Shown one piece after another: positions 35,309 to 43,559 of a stretch of 64,000 bases of DNA (the first letter of the stretch is position 1; every line of letters starts with the position of its first letter). The translations under genes were made by a program, and so were the position numbers. The DNA comes from Comamonas kerstersii (GTDB lineage: Bacteria; Pseudomonadota; Gammaproteobacteria; Burkholderiales; Burkholderiaceae_C), in assembly GCF_008801935.1 (NCBI RefSeq), contig NZ_VZOT01000002.1:62001-126000 (forward strand), written 5' to 3'. A model generated the notes under the pieces. That model was not told the DNA's origin. It worked only from the letters and a program-made list of their open reading frames with translations, and ran no database searches.

Positions 35309-35982
35309 GCTGCAGCTCCTGACTCTCCGGGCAGATAGCCACGCGCCACCAGCACATCGGCCACCTGCTGCCAGACCGCTTCACGGCTGCAATTGGCATC
35401 AATGCGCGCAAAGCGCTGGGGAGCAGCCGCACAGCGGCGGGCATAGCCATCAGCCACTGCCGCAAAAAAGTCCTGAGGCTGCGCCTCAAACCTATCAGGC
35501 ACGCGTGCACCTGCCAGCCGCCCAGCAGCTACGGCAGCAGGCAGATCGAACCAGATGGTCAGATCAGGCTCACGCATCAAATCTGCTTGCGGGGCGCATC
35601 CCGTCTGCGCCATACGCTCCAGAATTTGAAGCTTTTCCCAGTCAAAACCACGGCCTGCGCCCTGGTAGGCAAAGGTGGCATCGGTAAAGCGGTCGCTGAC
35701 CACCACCTCCCCGCGTGCCAGCGCAGGCTCTATCACCTGCACCAGATGGTCGCGGCGTGCAGCAAAGGCGACCAGCGCTTCGGTCAGTGGGTCCATGGCC
35801 TCGTGCAGCAGCAGCGCACGCAGCTTTTCGGCCAGCGGCGTGCCACCGGGTTCACGCGTGAGCGTGACCGTGCGCCCCGCGTCACGGAAAGCCTGCGCCA
35901 GCGCTGCAATATGCGAAGACTTGCCGGCGCCATCAATGCCTTCAAAACTGATAAACAGGCCGGTTGCTTGTGTATGTGTCAA
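35305..35982 (-). CDS. tmk: Thymidylate kinase
   Basis: Phosphorylates dTMP to dTDP. The 225-residue protein has P-loop [12 protein letters not shown], the DR motif [19 protein letters not shown] and [15 protein letters not shown]. It lies between mltG and holB; the mltG-tmk-holB-pilZ order is widespread in beta- and gammaproteobacteria. Confidence 0.96.
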   Translation of the reverse strand: MTHTQATGLFISFEGIDGAGKSSHIAALAQAFRDAGRTVTLTREPGGTPLAEKLRALLLHEAMDPLTEALVAFAARRDHLVQVIEPALARGEVVVSDRFTDATFAYQGAGRGFDWEKLQILERMAQTGCAPQADLMREPDLTIWFDLPAAVAAGRLAGARVPDRFEAQPQDFFAAVADGYARRCAAAPQRFARIDANCSREAVWQQVADVLVARGYLPGESGAAA

Positions 35983-36004
35983 AACAGAGTCTCAGATTCA
36001 GAAA

Positions 36005-36025
36005 GGCTGGCACATGCTGCCAGCC
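36005..36025 (-). terminator. Hairpin between mltG and tmk
   Basis: Perfect 8-bp arms GGCTGGCA and TGCCAGCC with a 5-nt loop are followed on the minus strand only by TTTC. It is probably a weak or partial terminator. Confidence 0.45.
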
Positions 36026-36047
36026 GGTAGTGCCTCTACCCGTGCAA

Positions 36048-37043
36048 TTACTTACCTCCGCGCTGATAGCGGTTGACGGCACGGTTGTGCTCGTCCAGTG
36101 TCGCGCTGAAGTAGCTCGTGCCATCACCGCGCGCCACAAAATAATAAGCCTTGGTCGGTTCAGGCTGCACGGCAGCCATCAGCGACGCCATACCGGGCAT
36201 GGCAATCGGCGTGGGTGGCAACCCAGCACGGGTGTACGTGTTCCAGGGCGTGTCCGTCTGCAGGTCACGTTTACGCAGATTGCCATCAAACTTTTCGCCC
36301 AGTCCATAAATCACAGAGGGGTCGGTCTGCAGGCGCATGCCAATACGCAGGCGGTTGCTGAACACCCCGGCAATCTGACCGCGGTCGCTCTCACGCCCAG
36401 TTTCTTTTTCTACGATGCTGGCAAGAATCAGTGCCTCATACGGCGTCTTCAGGGGCGAATCCGCACTGCGCTGTGCCCAGACTTCGTTCAGGCGTCGCTC
36501 CATGGCATGCATGGCACGGCGCAGTACTGCCAGCTCACTGCTGCCTTTGGCATAGGTATAGGTGTCAGGGAAGAACATGCCCTCTGGCGCCACGCCGGGC
36601 TTGCCCAGAGCCGCCATCAGTTCAGCATCCGTCATGCCTTGCGTGTCATGCTTGAGAAACTCGTCTCTGGCGATCTGGGCGCGCATCTGACGGAAGGTCC
36701 AGCCTTCCACAAAAGTAATGGCGCGCAGGCTTTCTTCTCCGCGCACCAGCTTTTGCAGCAAAGAGCGTGGCGTCACGCCTGCCTCCAGCTCATAGTTACC
36801 AGCGCGAATCTGGCGATCCTGGCCAGAGACCCGGAACCAGTAGTACAGCAGGCGTGCATCGGTATCCACCCCAGCAGCGACTACGGCCTGCGCCACACCA
36901 CGCGGAGAAGTGCCTGCTTCAATGTCCAGCTCCACCGTGGACTGAGCCAGTTTCAAGGGTTGCCCCAGCCACCATGCAGCTGCGCCGCCCCCCGTGGCCA
37001 CCAAAGCCACCACCATCAAGAAAACTACGAGTAAACGTCGCAC
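36048..37043 (-). CDS. mltG: Endolytic murein transglycosylase MltG
   Basis: Membrane-anchored lytic transglycosylase that cuts nascent peptidoglycan and sets glycan length. The 331-residue protein has one N-terminal membrane helix (residues 6-26), a LysM-like region, then the YceG catalytic domain with the Glu in ILASIVEKETGRESDRGQIA and later GLPPTPIAMPG. It is divergent from ygfZ by 46 nt. Confidence 0.95.
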   Translation of the reverse strand: MRRLLVVFLMVVALVATGGGAAAWWLGQPLKLAQSTVELDIEAGTSPRGVAQAVVAAGVDTDARLLYYWFRVSGQDRQIRAGNYELEAGVTPRSLLQKLVRGEESLRAITFVEGWTFRQMRAQIARDEFLKHDTQGMTDAELMAALGKPGVAPEGMFFPDTYTYAKGSSELAVLRRAMHAMERRLNEVWAQRSADSPLKTPYEALILASIVEKETGRESDRGQIAGVFSNRLRIGMRLQTDPSVIYGLGEKFDGNLRKRDLQTDTPWNTYTRAGLPPTPIAMPGMASLMAAVQPEPTKAYYFVARGDGTSYFSATLDEHNRAVNRYQRGGK

Positions 37044-37089
37044 AACCTTTTTGCGTCCATAGAAAAAGATCGGGCATCATAATTCACCC

Positions 37090-37995
37090 ATGACCGAGAC
37101 CCTTCAAGGCATTGCTCCTATTTCGCATCTGGGCATCATCCGTGTGCAAGGTGATGATGCTGCCAGTTTCCTCCATGGCCAGCTGACCAACGACTTCGTG
37201 CTGCTGGACCAGCAGCACGCCCGTCTGGCAGCCTTCTGTTCGGCCAAAGGCCGTATGCAGGCCAGCTTTATTGGCTTCAAGCGCGCGCCAGACGACATTC
37301 TGCTGATCTGCAGCCAGGACCTGCTGGCACGCACGCTCAAGCGCCTTTCCATGTTTGTGCTGCGCGCCAAGGCCAAGCTCACGGATGCCAGCGCCGACTT
37401 TCAGCTGTTCGGCCTGATCGGCAACGCGGTTCCAGCGACCGAAGCCCCCTGGACGCTGCACACACAGGCTGATGGCAGCCATCTGGTACACCTCTACCCT
37501 GCAGCCGGACAGCCTCGCGCCCTGCTGGTAGCTCCCGTGGGCACACCTGCGCCGCAAGGTACAGTGCTGACACCCGAGCAGTGGCTGTGGACCGAGGTAG
37601 CCAGCGGCATCGCCATGGTGTCCGAGCCCGTATTTGAGCTGTTCGTGCCACAGATGCTGAACTACGAATCCGTAGGTGGCGTGAATTTCAAGAAAGGCTG
37701 CTACCCCGGCCAGGAAGTGGTGGCTCGCAGCCAGTTCCGTGGCACGCTCAAGCGCCGCGCCTACATCGTGCATGCAGACCAACCATTGAACGCAGGCCAG
37801 GAAGTGTTTGCGGCCAGCGACGCCGAACAGGCCACAGGCACCGTGGTGCAGGCCGCCCCTGCCCCACAGGGCGGCTGGGATGCCATTGTCAGCATGCAGA
37901 TTCAGTCGGCACAGGAAGCACTGACGGCAGGCAGCCCTGAGGGCGTTGCTTTGACGGTCCAGTCCCTGCCCTACGCGCTGCTGGAAGATATCTAA
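37090..37995 (+). CDS. ygfZ: Folate-binding Fe-S protein YgfZ
   Basis: Tetrahydrofolate-binding GcvT-fold protein that helps build or repair Fe-S clusters. The 301-residue protein has the diagnostic KGCYPGQEVVAR motif (about residues 203-214) and an N-terminal FLHGQLTNDF. It is a single-gene unit ended by a strong hairpin. Confidence 0.93.
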   Translation: MTETLQGIAPISHLGIIRVQGDDAASFLHGQLTNDFVLLDQQHARLAAFCSAKGRMQASFIGFKRAPDDILLICSQDLLARTLKRLSMFVLRAKAKLTDASADFQLFGLIGNAVPATEAPWTLHTQADGSHLVHLYPAAGQPRALLVAPVGTPAPQGTVLTPEQWLWTEVASGIAMVSEPVFELFVPQMLNYESVGGVNFKKGCYPGQEVVARSQFRGTLKRRAYIVHADQPLNAGQEVFAASDAEQATGTVVQAAPAPQGGWDAIVSMQIQSAQEALTAGSPEGVALTVQSLPYALLEDI

Positions 37996-38022
37996 ATCTA
38001 CAGAGCACAAAGCGTCGCATAA

Positions 38023-38052
38023 CAAGAACGCCACCCGAAGGTGGCGTTCTTG
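38023..38052. terminator. Bidirectional terminator between ygfZ and alcohol dehydrogenase
   Basis: Perfect 13-bp arms CAAGAACGCCACC and GGTGGCGTTCTTG close a CGAA tetraloop between the convergent genes. Confidence 0.85.
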
Positions 38053-38069
38053 CTGGAGCCGTTACTGCA

Positions 38070-39164
38070 TCAGGGCTTGATGGCGATCTTGAGCACGCCA
38101 TCGCGCTGGTTGGCAAACAGATCGTAGGCCTCCACGATGTCGTCGAGCTTGCGCTGGTGCGTGACCAGCACACCCAAGTCGAGCCGGTTGCCCTGAATCA
38201 CATTCATCAGGCGGCGCATACGCTCTTTGCCGCCGGGGCACAGGGCGGTACGGATGGTGTGGTCGCCCAGCCCCGCTGCAAAGGCAGACAGCGGAATCTT
38301 CACATCTTCGGAATACACCCCCAGGCTGGACAGCGTGCCACCGGGCTTGATCACCTTCATGGCCTGCTCAAACGTAGCCTGTGTGCCCAGCGCTTCAATG
38401 GAGCTGTCCGCGCCCTTACCACCCGTCAGTTTCATGACTTCGCTGATCACATCCACATTGCGGAAGTTCAGCGTCACATCTGCGCCCATTTTTTTCGCAA
38501 TATCCAGACGGTGGTCATTGCCGTCCACAGCAATGATGGTGGTTGCGCCCAGCAGGCGTGCACCAGCTGTTGCACACAAACCAATAGGACCTTGCGCAAA
38601 CACCACCACGGTGTCGCCAATCTTGATGTTGGCGTTTTCTGCACCGACAAAACCGGTAGACATGATGTCCGGGCACATCAGCACCTGCTCGTCAGTCAAA
38701 CCATCAGGGATAGGTGCCAGGTTGGCCTGCGCATCAGGCACGAGCACATATTCCGCCTGGGTGCCATCAATCAGGTTACCGAAGCGCCAGCCTGCCGTGG
38801 CCTTGTAGCCATGGCAACCGCACAGCCCGCGTGGCACCAGATAGCTGCCATCCTGGCTGGGATAGCCATCTTGCGCAGCGTAGCTGTTGAAGTTGGGGCA
38901 AATCGCACCAGCAATCACGCGCTGGCCTTCCTGGTAACCCTGCACTGCGCTGCCCAGCTTTTCAATCACGCCCACAGGCTCGTGCCCCACGGTCAGACCT
39001 TTTTCCACAGGGTATTCGCCCTTGAGGATGTGCACGTCTGTGCCGCAGATGGTCGTGGTAGTGATGCGGATCAGCGCATCATTGGGCCCAACGTCAGGGA
39101 TGGGTTTCTCGACGATTTCGATGCGACCTTTTTCCAAAAAGGCAGCTGCCTTCATCATTGCCAT
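38070..39164 (-). CDS. Zinc-dependent alcohol dehydrogenase, secondary-alcohol type
   Basis: A 364-residue medium-chain dehydrogenase. Catalytic zinc ligands are Cys in TTICGTDVH, His in VGHEPVG and Asp in CPDIMSTGF. The four-Cys structural zinc lobe is absent, as in Clostridium beijerinckii/Thermoanaerobacter secondary alcohol dehydrogenases. The cofactor loop reads VFAQGPIGLCATAGA and VDGNDHRLD. An NAD(P)-dependent isopropanol/acetone-type activity is likely but not certain. The gene stands alone between tRNA-Pro and ygfZ. Confidence 0.9.
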   Translation of the reverse strand: MAMMKAAAFLEKGRIEIVEKPIPDVGPNDALIRITTTTICGTDVHILKGEYPVEKGLTVGHEPVGVIEKLGSAVQGYQEGQRVIAGAICPNFNSYAAQDGYPSQDGSYLVPRGLCGCHGYKATAGWRFGNLIDGTQAEYVLVPDAQANLAPIPDGLTDEQVLMCPDIMSTGFVGAENANIKIGDTVVVFAQGPIGLCATAGARLLGATTIIAVDGNDHRLDIAKKMGADVTLNFRNVDVISEVMKLTGGKGADSSIEALGTQATFEQAMKVIKPGGTLSSLGVYSEDVKIPLSAFAAGLGDHTIRTALCPGGKERMRRLMNVIQGNRLDLGVLVTHQRKLDDIVEAYDLFANQRDGVLKIAIKP

Positions 39165-39472
39165 ATCTATGCTCCTTACCGGTATCGACTGCAGCCAGCC
39201 GTGCAGTTCATGTGCCAGACACTGCGTCTTGGCTTTACATACTACGGGCTTTGCACCCCACTACACACCATGCCAAAGTTTGTCTTGACTCCTATCAAGA
39301 AGCAGACAATTCACCCCAGACCATCCGCTCAGGCTCTGCCATCTCCAGTAAAATAAACAGCTTGTCCAGCACACTGGCTTGTACGCCACAACTGGGCATG
39401 TTGGCCAGAATCCGAAAATTTCCTGCTTGAATTTTTATTAGGCGTTTTTTCGGCATATAATCTAGGTCTTGT

Positions 39473-39549
39473 CGGCGTGTAGCGCAGCCTGGTAGCGCAC
39501 TTGCATGGGGTGCAAGGGGTCGCGAGTTCGAATCCCGCCACGCCGACCA
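39473..39549 (+). tRNA. tRNA-Pro (GGG)
   Basis: The 77-nt gene has acceptor CGGCGTG / CACGCCG, D-arm AGCGCAGCCTGGTAGCGCA, anticodon arm CTTGC-ATGGGGT-GCAAG giving GGG, T-arm with GTTCGAATC and encoded CCA. A perfect TATAAT lies 11 nt upstream (39456-39461) and a strong terminator follows. Confidence 0.96.
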
Positions 39550-39559
39550 TTGATATAGA

Positions 39560-39595
39560 AAAAGGCTAACAGCGTGCTGTTAGCCTTTTTTGTTT
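39560..39595 (+). terminator. Terminator of tRNA-Pro
   Basis: Arms AAAAGGCTAACAGC and GCTGTTAGCCTTTT with a minimal loop are followed by six Ts. Confidence 0.9.
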
Positions 39596-39644
39596 TTTCA
39601 TTTTTATTTTTAGCCCCCACTGGGCTGCGAGAGTGATATAGAAA

Positions 39645-39995
39645 ATGATTGAAGGTTTGATCACCGGACGCTTGACCACAGACCCTAGCGAGCGCGTAGA
39701 CCGTTTTGGCAAAACATTCATGGTGGCCCGTATGCGCGCCACAGTTGGTGACGGTGGATTGCGAGCCAATTCGGGCGACGGCCCCAGCAGCCTGTTTGTC
39801 AACGTGGTGGCATTCGACCCCGTACCCTGCGCACAGCTGCGCGAACTGATGGAAGGCGATGTGGTGTCGCTTGTTGGCCCCATTACCCCCAAAGTCTGGA
39901 CTGATCGCCAGGAAATCAGCTACCCCGCGCTCGATGTCGTCGCCTATCGCGTGATGGCCCTTCCCAAACCACGCACACCCGAATACGACATCTAA
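39645..39995 (+). CDS. SSB-like OB-fold single-stranded DNA-binding protein
   Basis: A 116-residue protein beginning MIEGLITGRLTTDPSERVDR with later SLFVNVVAFDP and LMEGDVVSLVGPITPKVWTD, the beta-barrel pattern of SSB. It lacks the acidic, glycine-rich C-terminal tail of the replicative SSB and ends RTPEYDI, so it is probably an accessory SSB-like protein. The gene sits 50 nt after the tRNA-Pro terminator and has only a weak ribosome site. Confidence 0.75.
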   Translation: MIEGLITGRLTTDPSERVDRFGKTFMVARMRATVGDGGLRANSGDGPSSLFVNVVAFDPVPCAQLRELMEGDVVSLVGPITPKVWTDRQEISYPALDVVAYRVMALPKPRTPEYDI

Positions 39996-40013
39996 GCCCA
40001 AGCAAATGGCTAC

Positions 40014-40035
40014 TTATATTCATTTTTGAATATAA
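40014..40035. promoter_or_regulatory. A/T-rich palindrome upstream of metQ-like gene
   Basis: Perfect 9-bp arms TTATATTCA and TGAATATAA with a TTTT loop, within a roughly 100-nt A/T-rich stretch that contrasts with the G/C-rich flanks. It could be an operator, an UP-element region or a terminator of the SSB-like gene. Confidence 0.4.
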
Positions 40036-40112
40036 AAATAAGAAAATATTCATCCGAAGAATATATTTACCGTATTACATTCTTCGCATCTGCATATTTT
40101 TCGTAGACTAAG

Positions 40113-40904
40113 ATGCTCAACAAACGCCTGTTCCTCCAAGCCGCTCTGGCCATTGCCGCTGCTGGCGCATACACCGCACATGCACAAGACGCGATCAAGG
40201 TCGGCGTCACAGCGGGCCCTCACGCGCAAATCATGGAGCACGTGAAAAAAGTGGCTGAAAAAGACGGCCTGAAGATCCAGATCATCGAATTCAGCGACTA
40301 CGTGCAGCCCAATGCAGCACTGTCCTCCGGCGATCTGCATGCCAACAGCTATCAGCACCAGCCCTATCTGGATGCGCAGATCAAGGACCGTGGCTACAAG
40401 TTTGTGAAGCTGGCCAACACGGTCAACTTCCCCATCGGCCTGTACTCCAAGAAGTACAAAAACCTGAACGACCTGCCCAAGGGCGCCAAGTTCGGTATCC
40501 CCAACGACCCCACCAATGGCGGCCGCGTGCTGCTGCTGCTGCAGGAGCAAGGTCTGCTCAAGCTCAAGCCCAACGCGGGTCTGAAGGCTACGCCTCTGGA
40601 TGTGGTCGAAAACCCCAAGAAGCTGAAGTTTGTAGAGCTCGATGCAGCCCAGCTGCCCCGCTCGCTGGATGACCTGGATGCCTCGGCTATCAATACCAAC
40701 TTTGCCATCTCCGCTGGCCTGAACCCCAAGCGTGATGCGATTGCACTGGAGCGCGCAGACAACCCCTACGTCAACATCCTAGTGGTGCGCGAAGGTGAAC
40801 AAAATGCCCCATGGGCCAGCAAGCTGGTGAAAGCCTACCAAGATGCCTCCACCAAGGAATTTATTGACGTGACCTTCCAGGGTTCCGTCTTCCCCAGCTT
40901 CTAA
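40113..40904 (+). CDS. MetQ/NlpA family substrate-binding protein
   Basis: A 263-residue periplasmic receptor with a signal peptide ending AHAQ. The mature part begins IKVGVTAGPHAQIMEHVKKV and carries LHANSYQHQPYLDAQIKDRG and FGIPNDPTNGGRVLLLLQEQ, the D/L-methionine receptor pattern. Unlike E. coli MetQ it has no lipobox Cys, so it should be free in the periplasm. No MetN or MetI gene is adjacent, making it an orphan that borrows a transporter or binds something other than methionine. Confidence 0.88.
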   Translation: MLNKRLFLQAALAIAAAGAYTAHAQDAIKVGVTAGPHAQIMEHVKKVAEKDGLKIQIIEFSDYVQPNAALSSGDLHANSYQHQPYLDAQIKDRGYKFVKLANTVNFPIGLYSKKYKNLNDLPKGAKFGIPNDPTNGGRVLLLLQEQGLLKLKPNAGLKATPLDVVENPKKLKFVELDAAQLPRSLDDLDASAINTNFAISAGLNPKRDAIALERADNPYVNILVVREGEQNAPWASKLVKAYQDASTKEFIDVTFQGSVFPSF

Positions 40905-40923
40905 TCGCTGAAACACTTGATCC

Positions 40924-40953
40924 AAAGCCTTTGGCCCAGCCAAAGGCTTTTTT
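40924..40953 (+). terminator. Terminator of the metQ-like gene
   Basis: Perfect 12-bp arms AAAGCCTTTGGC and GCCAAAGGCTTT with a 3-nt loop are followed by TTT. Confidence 0.88.
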
Positions 40954-40992
40954 CATGCCATATGCATAACCTGACTGGGAGGAAGTGTTTGC

Positions 40993-41013
40993 AAATGCGA
41001 TGAATTCGCATTT
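40993..41013. promoter_or_regulatory. Fur box upstream of bfd
   Basis: A 21-bp palindrome with arms AAATGCGA and TCGCATTT around TGAAT, similar to Fur sites of betaproteobacteria. It ends 46 nt before the bfd ATG, which fits repression by Fur-Fe(II). Confidence 0.7.
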
Positions 41014-41059
41014 ATAATTCTCGCATCACATCAATAGCCAGCCACAACTGCCTGTAGCC

Positions 41060-41332
41060 ATGATCGTTTGTGTATGCCACCGAGTTTCTGATCGCGAAAT
41101 TGCTCGCCACGCCAATGCCGGCATGAGTTTCGACGAAATCCAGTTTGAACTGGGTGTTGCCACACAGTGCGGTCGCTGCGAGACTTGCGCACGCGACGTA
41201 GTGGCCAGATGCGGTGCCCATGGGGGCGCTGCGGCCATCTACAACGAAGTCGCTGCCCAGCCAGTTCAGCTTGCCACCCCTATTCTGGAGAGCAAAGCAT
41301 GGCCTTCTTCTCAGTTGCTGCAGGCAGCCTGA
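41060..41332 (+). CDS. bfd: Bacterioferritin-associated ferredoxin
   Basis: Small [2Fe-2S] protein that reduces bacterioferritin to release stored iron. The 90-residue protein has the four cluster ligands as Cys4-x-Cys6 (MIVCVCHRVS) and Cys37-x-x-Cys40 (ATQCGRCETC). It is longer than the usual 64-75 residues; the last 11 codons overlap a possible mini-ORF. A Fur box in front explains iron-starvation induction, and tonB-exbBD follow. Confidence 0.93.
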   Translation: MIVCVCHRVSDREIARHANAGMSFDEIQFELGVATQCGRCETCARDVVARCGAHGGAAAIYNEVAAQPVQLATPILESKAWPSSQLLQAA

Positions 41333-41373
41333 TCCTCGTACTCGGTTGTTCCCTGTGGATCTTTCGCAAATAA
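41299..41373 (+). CDS. Possible 24-residue single-helix membrane protein
   Basis: The frame MAFFSVAAGSLILVLGCSLW and four more residues (ending RK) is almost one hydrophobic helix with a basic tail. GGAG lies 8 nt upstream of the ATG. It overlaps the last 34 nt of bfd in another frame and ends 106 nt before tonB. The ribosome site and topology are convincing for so short a frame, but there is no homology evidence. Confidence 0.4.
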   Translation: MAFFSVAAGSLILVLGCSLWIFRK

Positions 41374-41479
41374 TCTTCGCTTGCGTCTGCCAGATTCACA
41401 TTCACGATTGCCCCATTCCCAAGGCCGGATGACCTGCACTGGCCAGCCCAGCGCCCGGAAACTGGTTGTCTGATCTTCT

Positions 41480-42217
41480 ATGTCTTTTCCCGAACATTTC
41501 GCCCCCGGTGCTCTCAAGCAAAGAGCCATCATCATTGGGGCCGTCCTGGCTCTGCACGCGGCAGCCATATGGGCACTGCAGCATGGGATGAGCAAACCAT
41601 CTGCACAGCCGCAGATCATTCCCGCAGAAGTCATTGCGCAGTTCATTGCCCCTCCTGCGCCTGAGCCTCCGGCCCCTGCTCCTGCTGCACCACCCACACC
41701 TGCGCCTCCAAAGCCTCAACCCAAGCCCAAGCCGCAGCCGCCCAAACCTGCACCCAAACCCGTGCAGAAGGCCCCTCCTTTGCCCAAGGCGATTGCAGAC
41801 CCCACGCCTGCACCTGATGCCCCCACAGGCACGCTGGAAAGTGAATCTGCACCCGTGGCAGATACCGCACCACCTGCGCCACCCGCTCCAGCACAGGCCG
41901 CACCCACGGCTGCAACGCCGTCCGGCGCACCTGAGGTCGTACTGCCTTCAAGCAATGCGTCCTATCTTAACAACCCACGGCCGTCCTACCCTTCGATCAG
42001 CCGTCGCATGGGGGAACAGGGCAGGGTCATGCTGCGTGTGCTGGTCAACACCGATGGCCGTGCCGAGCAAATCGAACTGAAAGAGTCCAGCGGTTTTGAC
42101 CGCCTGGACAAGGCCGCCATCGCTGCCGTCAAGAAGTGGCGTTTCGTGCCAGGTAAACGCAACGGTGTTCCCGAAGCCATGTGGAACATCGTGCCCATTA
42201 ATTTCGTTCTCGAATAA
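41480..42217 (+). CDS. tonB: Energy transducer TonB
   Basis: Couples the ExbB-ExbD motor to TonB-dependent outer-membrane receptors. The 245-residue protein has an N-terminal membrane helix (residues 15-35), a long Pro/Ala/Lys-rich spacer (residues 52-150) spanning the periplasm, and the C-terminal domain with RPSYPSISRRMGEQGRVMLR and AIAAVKKWRFVPGKRNG. It is followed by exbB and exbD in one operon. Confidence 0.95.
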   Translation: MSFPEHFAPGALKQRAIIIGAVLALHAAAIWALQHGMSKPSAQPQIIPAEVIAQFIAPPAPEPPAPAPAAPPTPAPPKPQPKPKPQPPKPAPKPVQKAPPLPKAIADPTPAPDAPTGTLESESAPVADTAPPAPPAPAQAAPTAATPSGAPEVVLPSSNASYLNNPRPSYPSISRRMGEQGRVMLRVLVNTDGRAEQIELKESSGFDRLDKAAIAAVKKWRFVPGKRNGVPEAMWNIVPINFVLE

Positions 42218-42237
42218 ACAGTTACTCAGGAGTTTTC

Positions 42238-42969
42238 ATGGAATCCCAATTCGGCATTGCCCACGTCTGGGCGCAAGGCGACTTTGTCACCCGTGGCGTG
42301 GCCATCTTGTTGCTGCTCATGTCCGTGGCATCGTGGGTAGTCATCATCGTCAAGGCCCTGGGTCTGATGAAGTACAAGAAGTACGCCAATGAATCCAAGG
42401 ACTTCTGGCACAGCGAAGACTTTGGCAGCGGCCTGACCAAACTCAGCAGCGATCCCGCCAACCCTTTCCGCTATCTGGCACTGGAAGGCCGTGAAGCCAT
42501 TGCCCACCACCGCAAGACCAGCGCACACCTGCATGACACGCTGGATGTGTCTGACTGGGTCACCCGCTGCCTGCGCAACGGCATCAACGAGTTCACATCG
42601 CGCATGCAGGCAGGTCTGGCGATTCTGGCCTCCGTCGGCTCCACCGCACCCTTCGTCGGTCTGTTTGGCACGGTCTGGGGCATCTACCACGCCCTGATCG
42701 TGATCGGCACATCCGGCCAGGCCTCCATCGACAAGGTGGCTGGCCCCATTGGCGAAGCGCTGATCATGACCGCCTTCGGTCTGGCCGTGGCCATTCCCGC
42801 CGTGCTGGGCTACAACGCCATCGTGCGCGGCAACAAGGGCGTGCTGAACACCCTCAACAGCTTTGCCCACGACCTGCACGCCTACTTTGTGACCGGCGCC
42901 CGCCTGACGGTAGACACCACAGGCGCCAACCCTGACAGCAAAGTACTCTCCATGAAGAAAGGCGCCTAA
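42238..42969 (+). CDS. exbB: ExbB, TonB-system proton channel
   Basis: The 243-residue three-helix membrane protein has an N-terminal helix (ILLLLMSVASWVVIIVKAL) and the paired helices with GSTAPFVGLFGTVWGIYHAL and ALIMTAFGLAVAIPAVLGYN. It lies 20 nt after tonB and 3 nt before exbD. It is distinct from the shorter ExbB at 2.6 kb. Confidence 0.95.
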   Translation: MESQFGIAHVWAQGDFVTRGVAILLLLMSVASWVVIIVKALGLMKYKKYANESKDFWHSEDFGSGLTKLSSDPANPFRYLALEGREAIAHHRKTSAHLHDTLDVSDWVTRCLRNGINEFTSRMQAGLAILASVGSTAPFVGLFGTVWGIYHALIVIGTSGQASIDKVAGPIGEALIMTAFGLAVAIPAVLGYNAIVRGNKGVLNTLNSFAHDLHAYFVTGARLTVDTTGANPDSKVLSMKKGA

Positions 42970-42972
42970 GCC

Positions 42973-43383
42973 ATGTCTTTCGGCACCCAAGACGACAACG
43001 ATGAAGTCATGAACGAAATCAACATGACGCCCCTGGTGGACGTTATGCTGGTGCTGCTCATCGTCTTCATCATCACCGTGCCCGTGATGAAGCACGCGGT
43101 CAACGTGGACCTGCCGCGCGCTTCGAACGAGCCAGAAGTGGTCAAGCCCCAGAACATCAGTCTGAGCATTGATGCCCAGGGCCAGTACCACTGGAACAAG
43201 GAAGCCATCAGCGATGAGCAGCTGGTCGAGCGCCTGCAGGCCGAAGCCGCCAAGGACCCTCAGCCAGATCTGCACATCCACGGCGACAAGGAAGTGCGCT
43301 ACGAACGTGTAGCCAAGGCCATGGCTGCCGCACAGACCTCTGGCATCCGCAAGATCGGCTTCATCACCGAGCCTGAAAAATAA
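42973..43383 (+). CDS. exbD: ExbD, TonB-system channel partner
   Basis: The 136-residue protein has EINMTPLVDVMLVLLIVFII with the membrane Asp and a periplasmic domain. It completes the tonB-exbB-exbD operon and is followed by a terminator. Confidence 0.95.
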   Translation: MSFGTQDDNDEVMNEINMTPLVDVMLVLLIVFIITVPVMKHAVNVDLPRASNEPEVVKPQNISLSIDAQGQYHWNKEAISDEQLVERLQAEAAKDPQPDLHIHGDKEVRYERVAKAMAAAQTSGIRKIGFITEPEK

Positions 43384-43413
43384 GCGCGGCTACCGCACTC
43401 CTGAACCGCCACC

Positions 43414-43446
43414 AGCCCTGCACGCCTTGCGCCTGCAGGGCTTTTT
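43414..43446 (+). terminator. Terminator of tonB-exbB-exbD
   Basis: Arms AGCCCTGCA and TGCAGGGCT with an 11-nt loop are followed by five Ts. Confidence 0.82.
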
Positions 43447-43470
43447 CATTGCTGAGCTTCTCTTAAAAAA

Positions 43471-43550
43471 ATAGCTGCTTGCGCTTGAATTTTCTTGTTT
43501 TCAAATACTTTTGTATTTCAAACCATTGATAAACAAGCGCAAGCAGCTCA
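43471..43550. repeat. Interspersed palindromic repeat, copy E
   Basis: Perfect 15-bp arms AGCTGCTTGCGCTTG (43473-43487) and CAAGCGCAAGCAGCT (43534-43548) with an inner TTTCAAATAC / GTATTTCAAA pair. The IS30 remnant begins 10 nt beyond the right edge, so it inserted beside or into the repeat's T-rich tail. Confidence 0.85.
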
Positions 43551-43559
43551 CTTTTTAAT

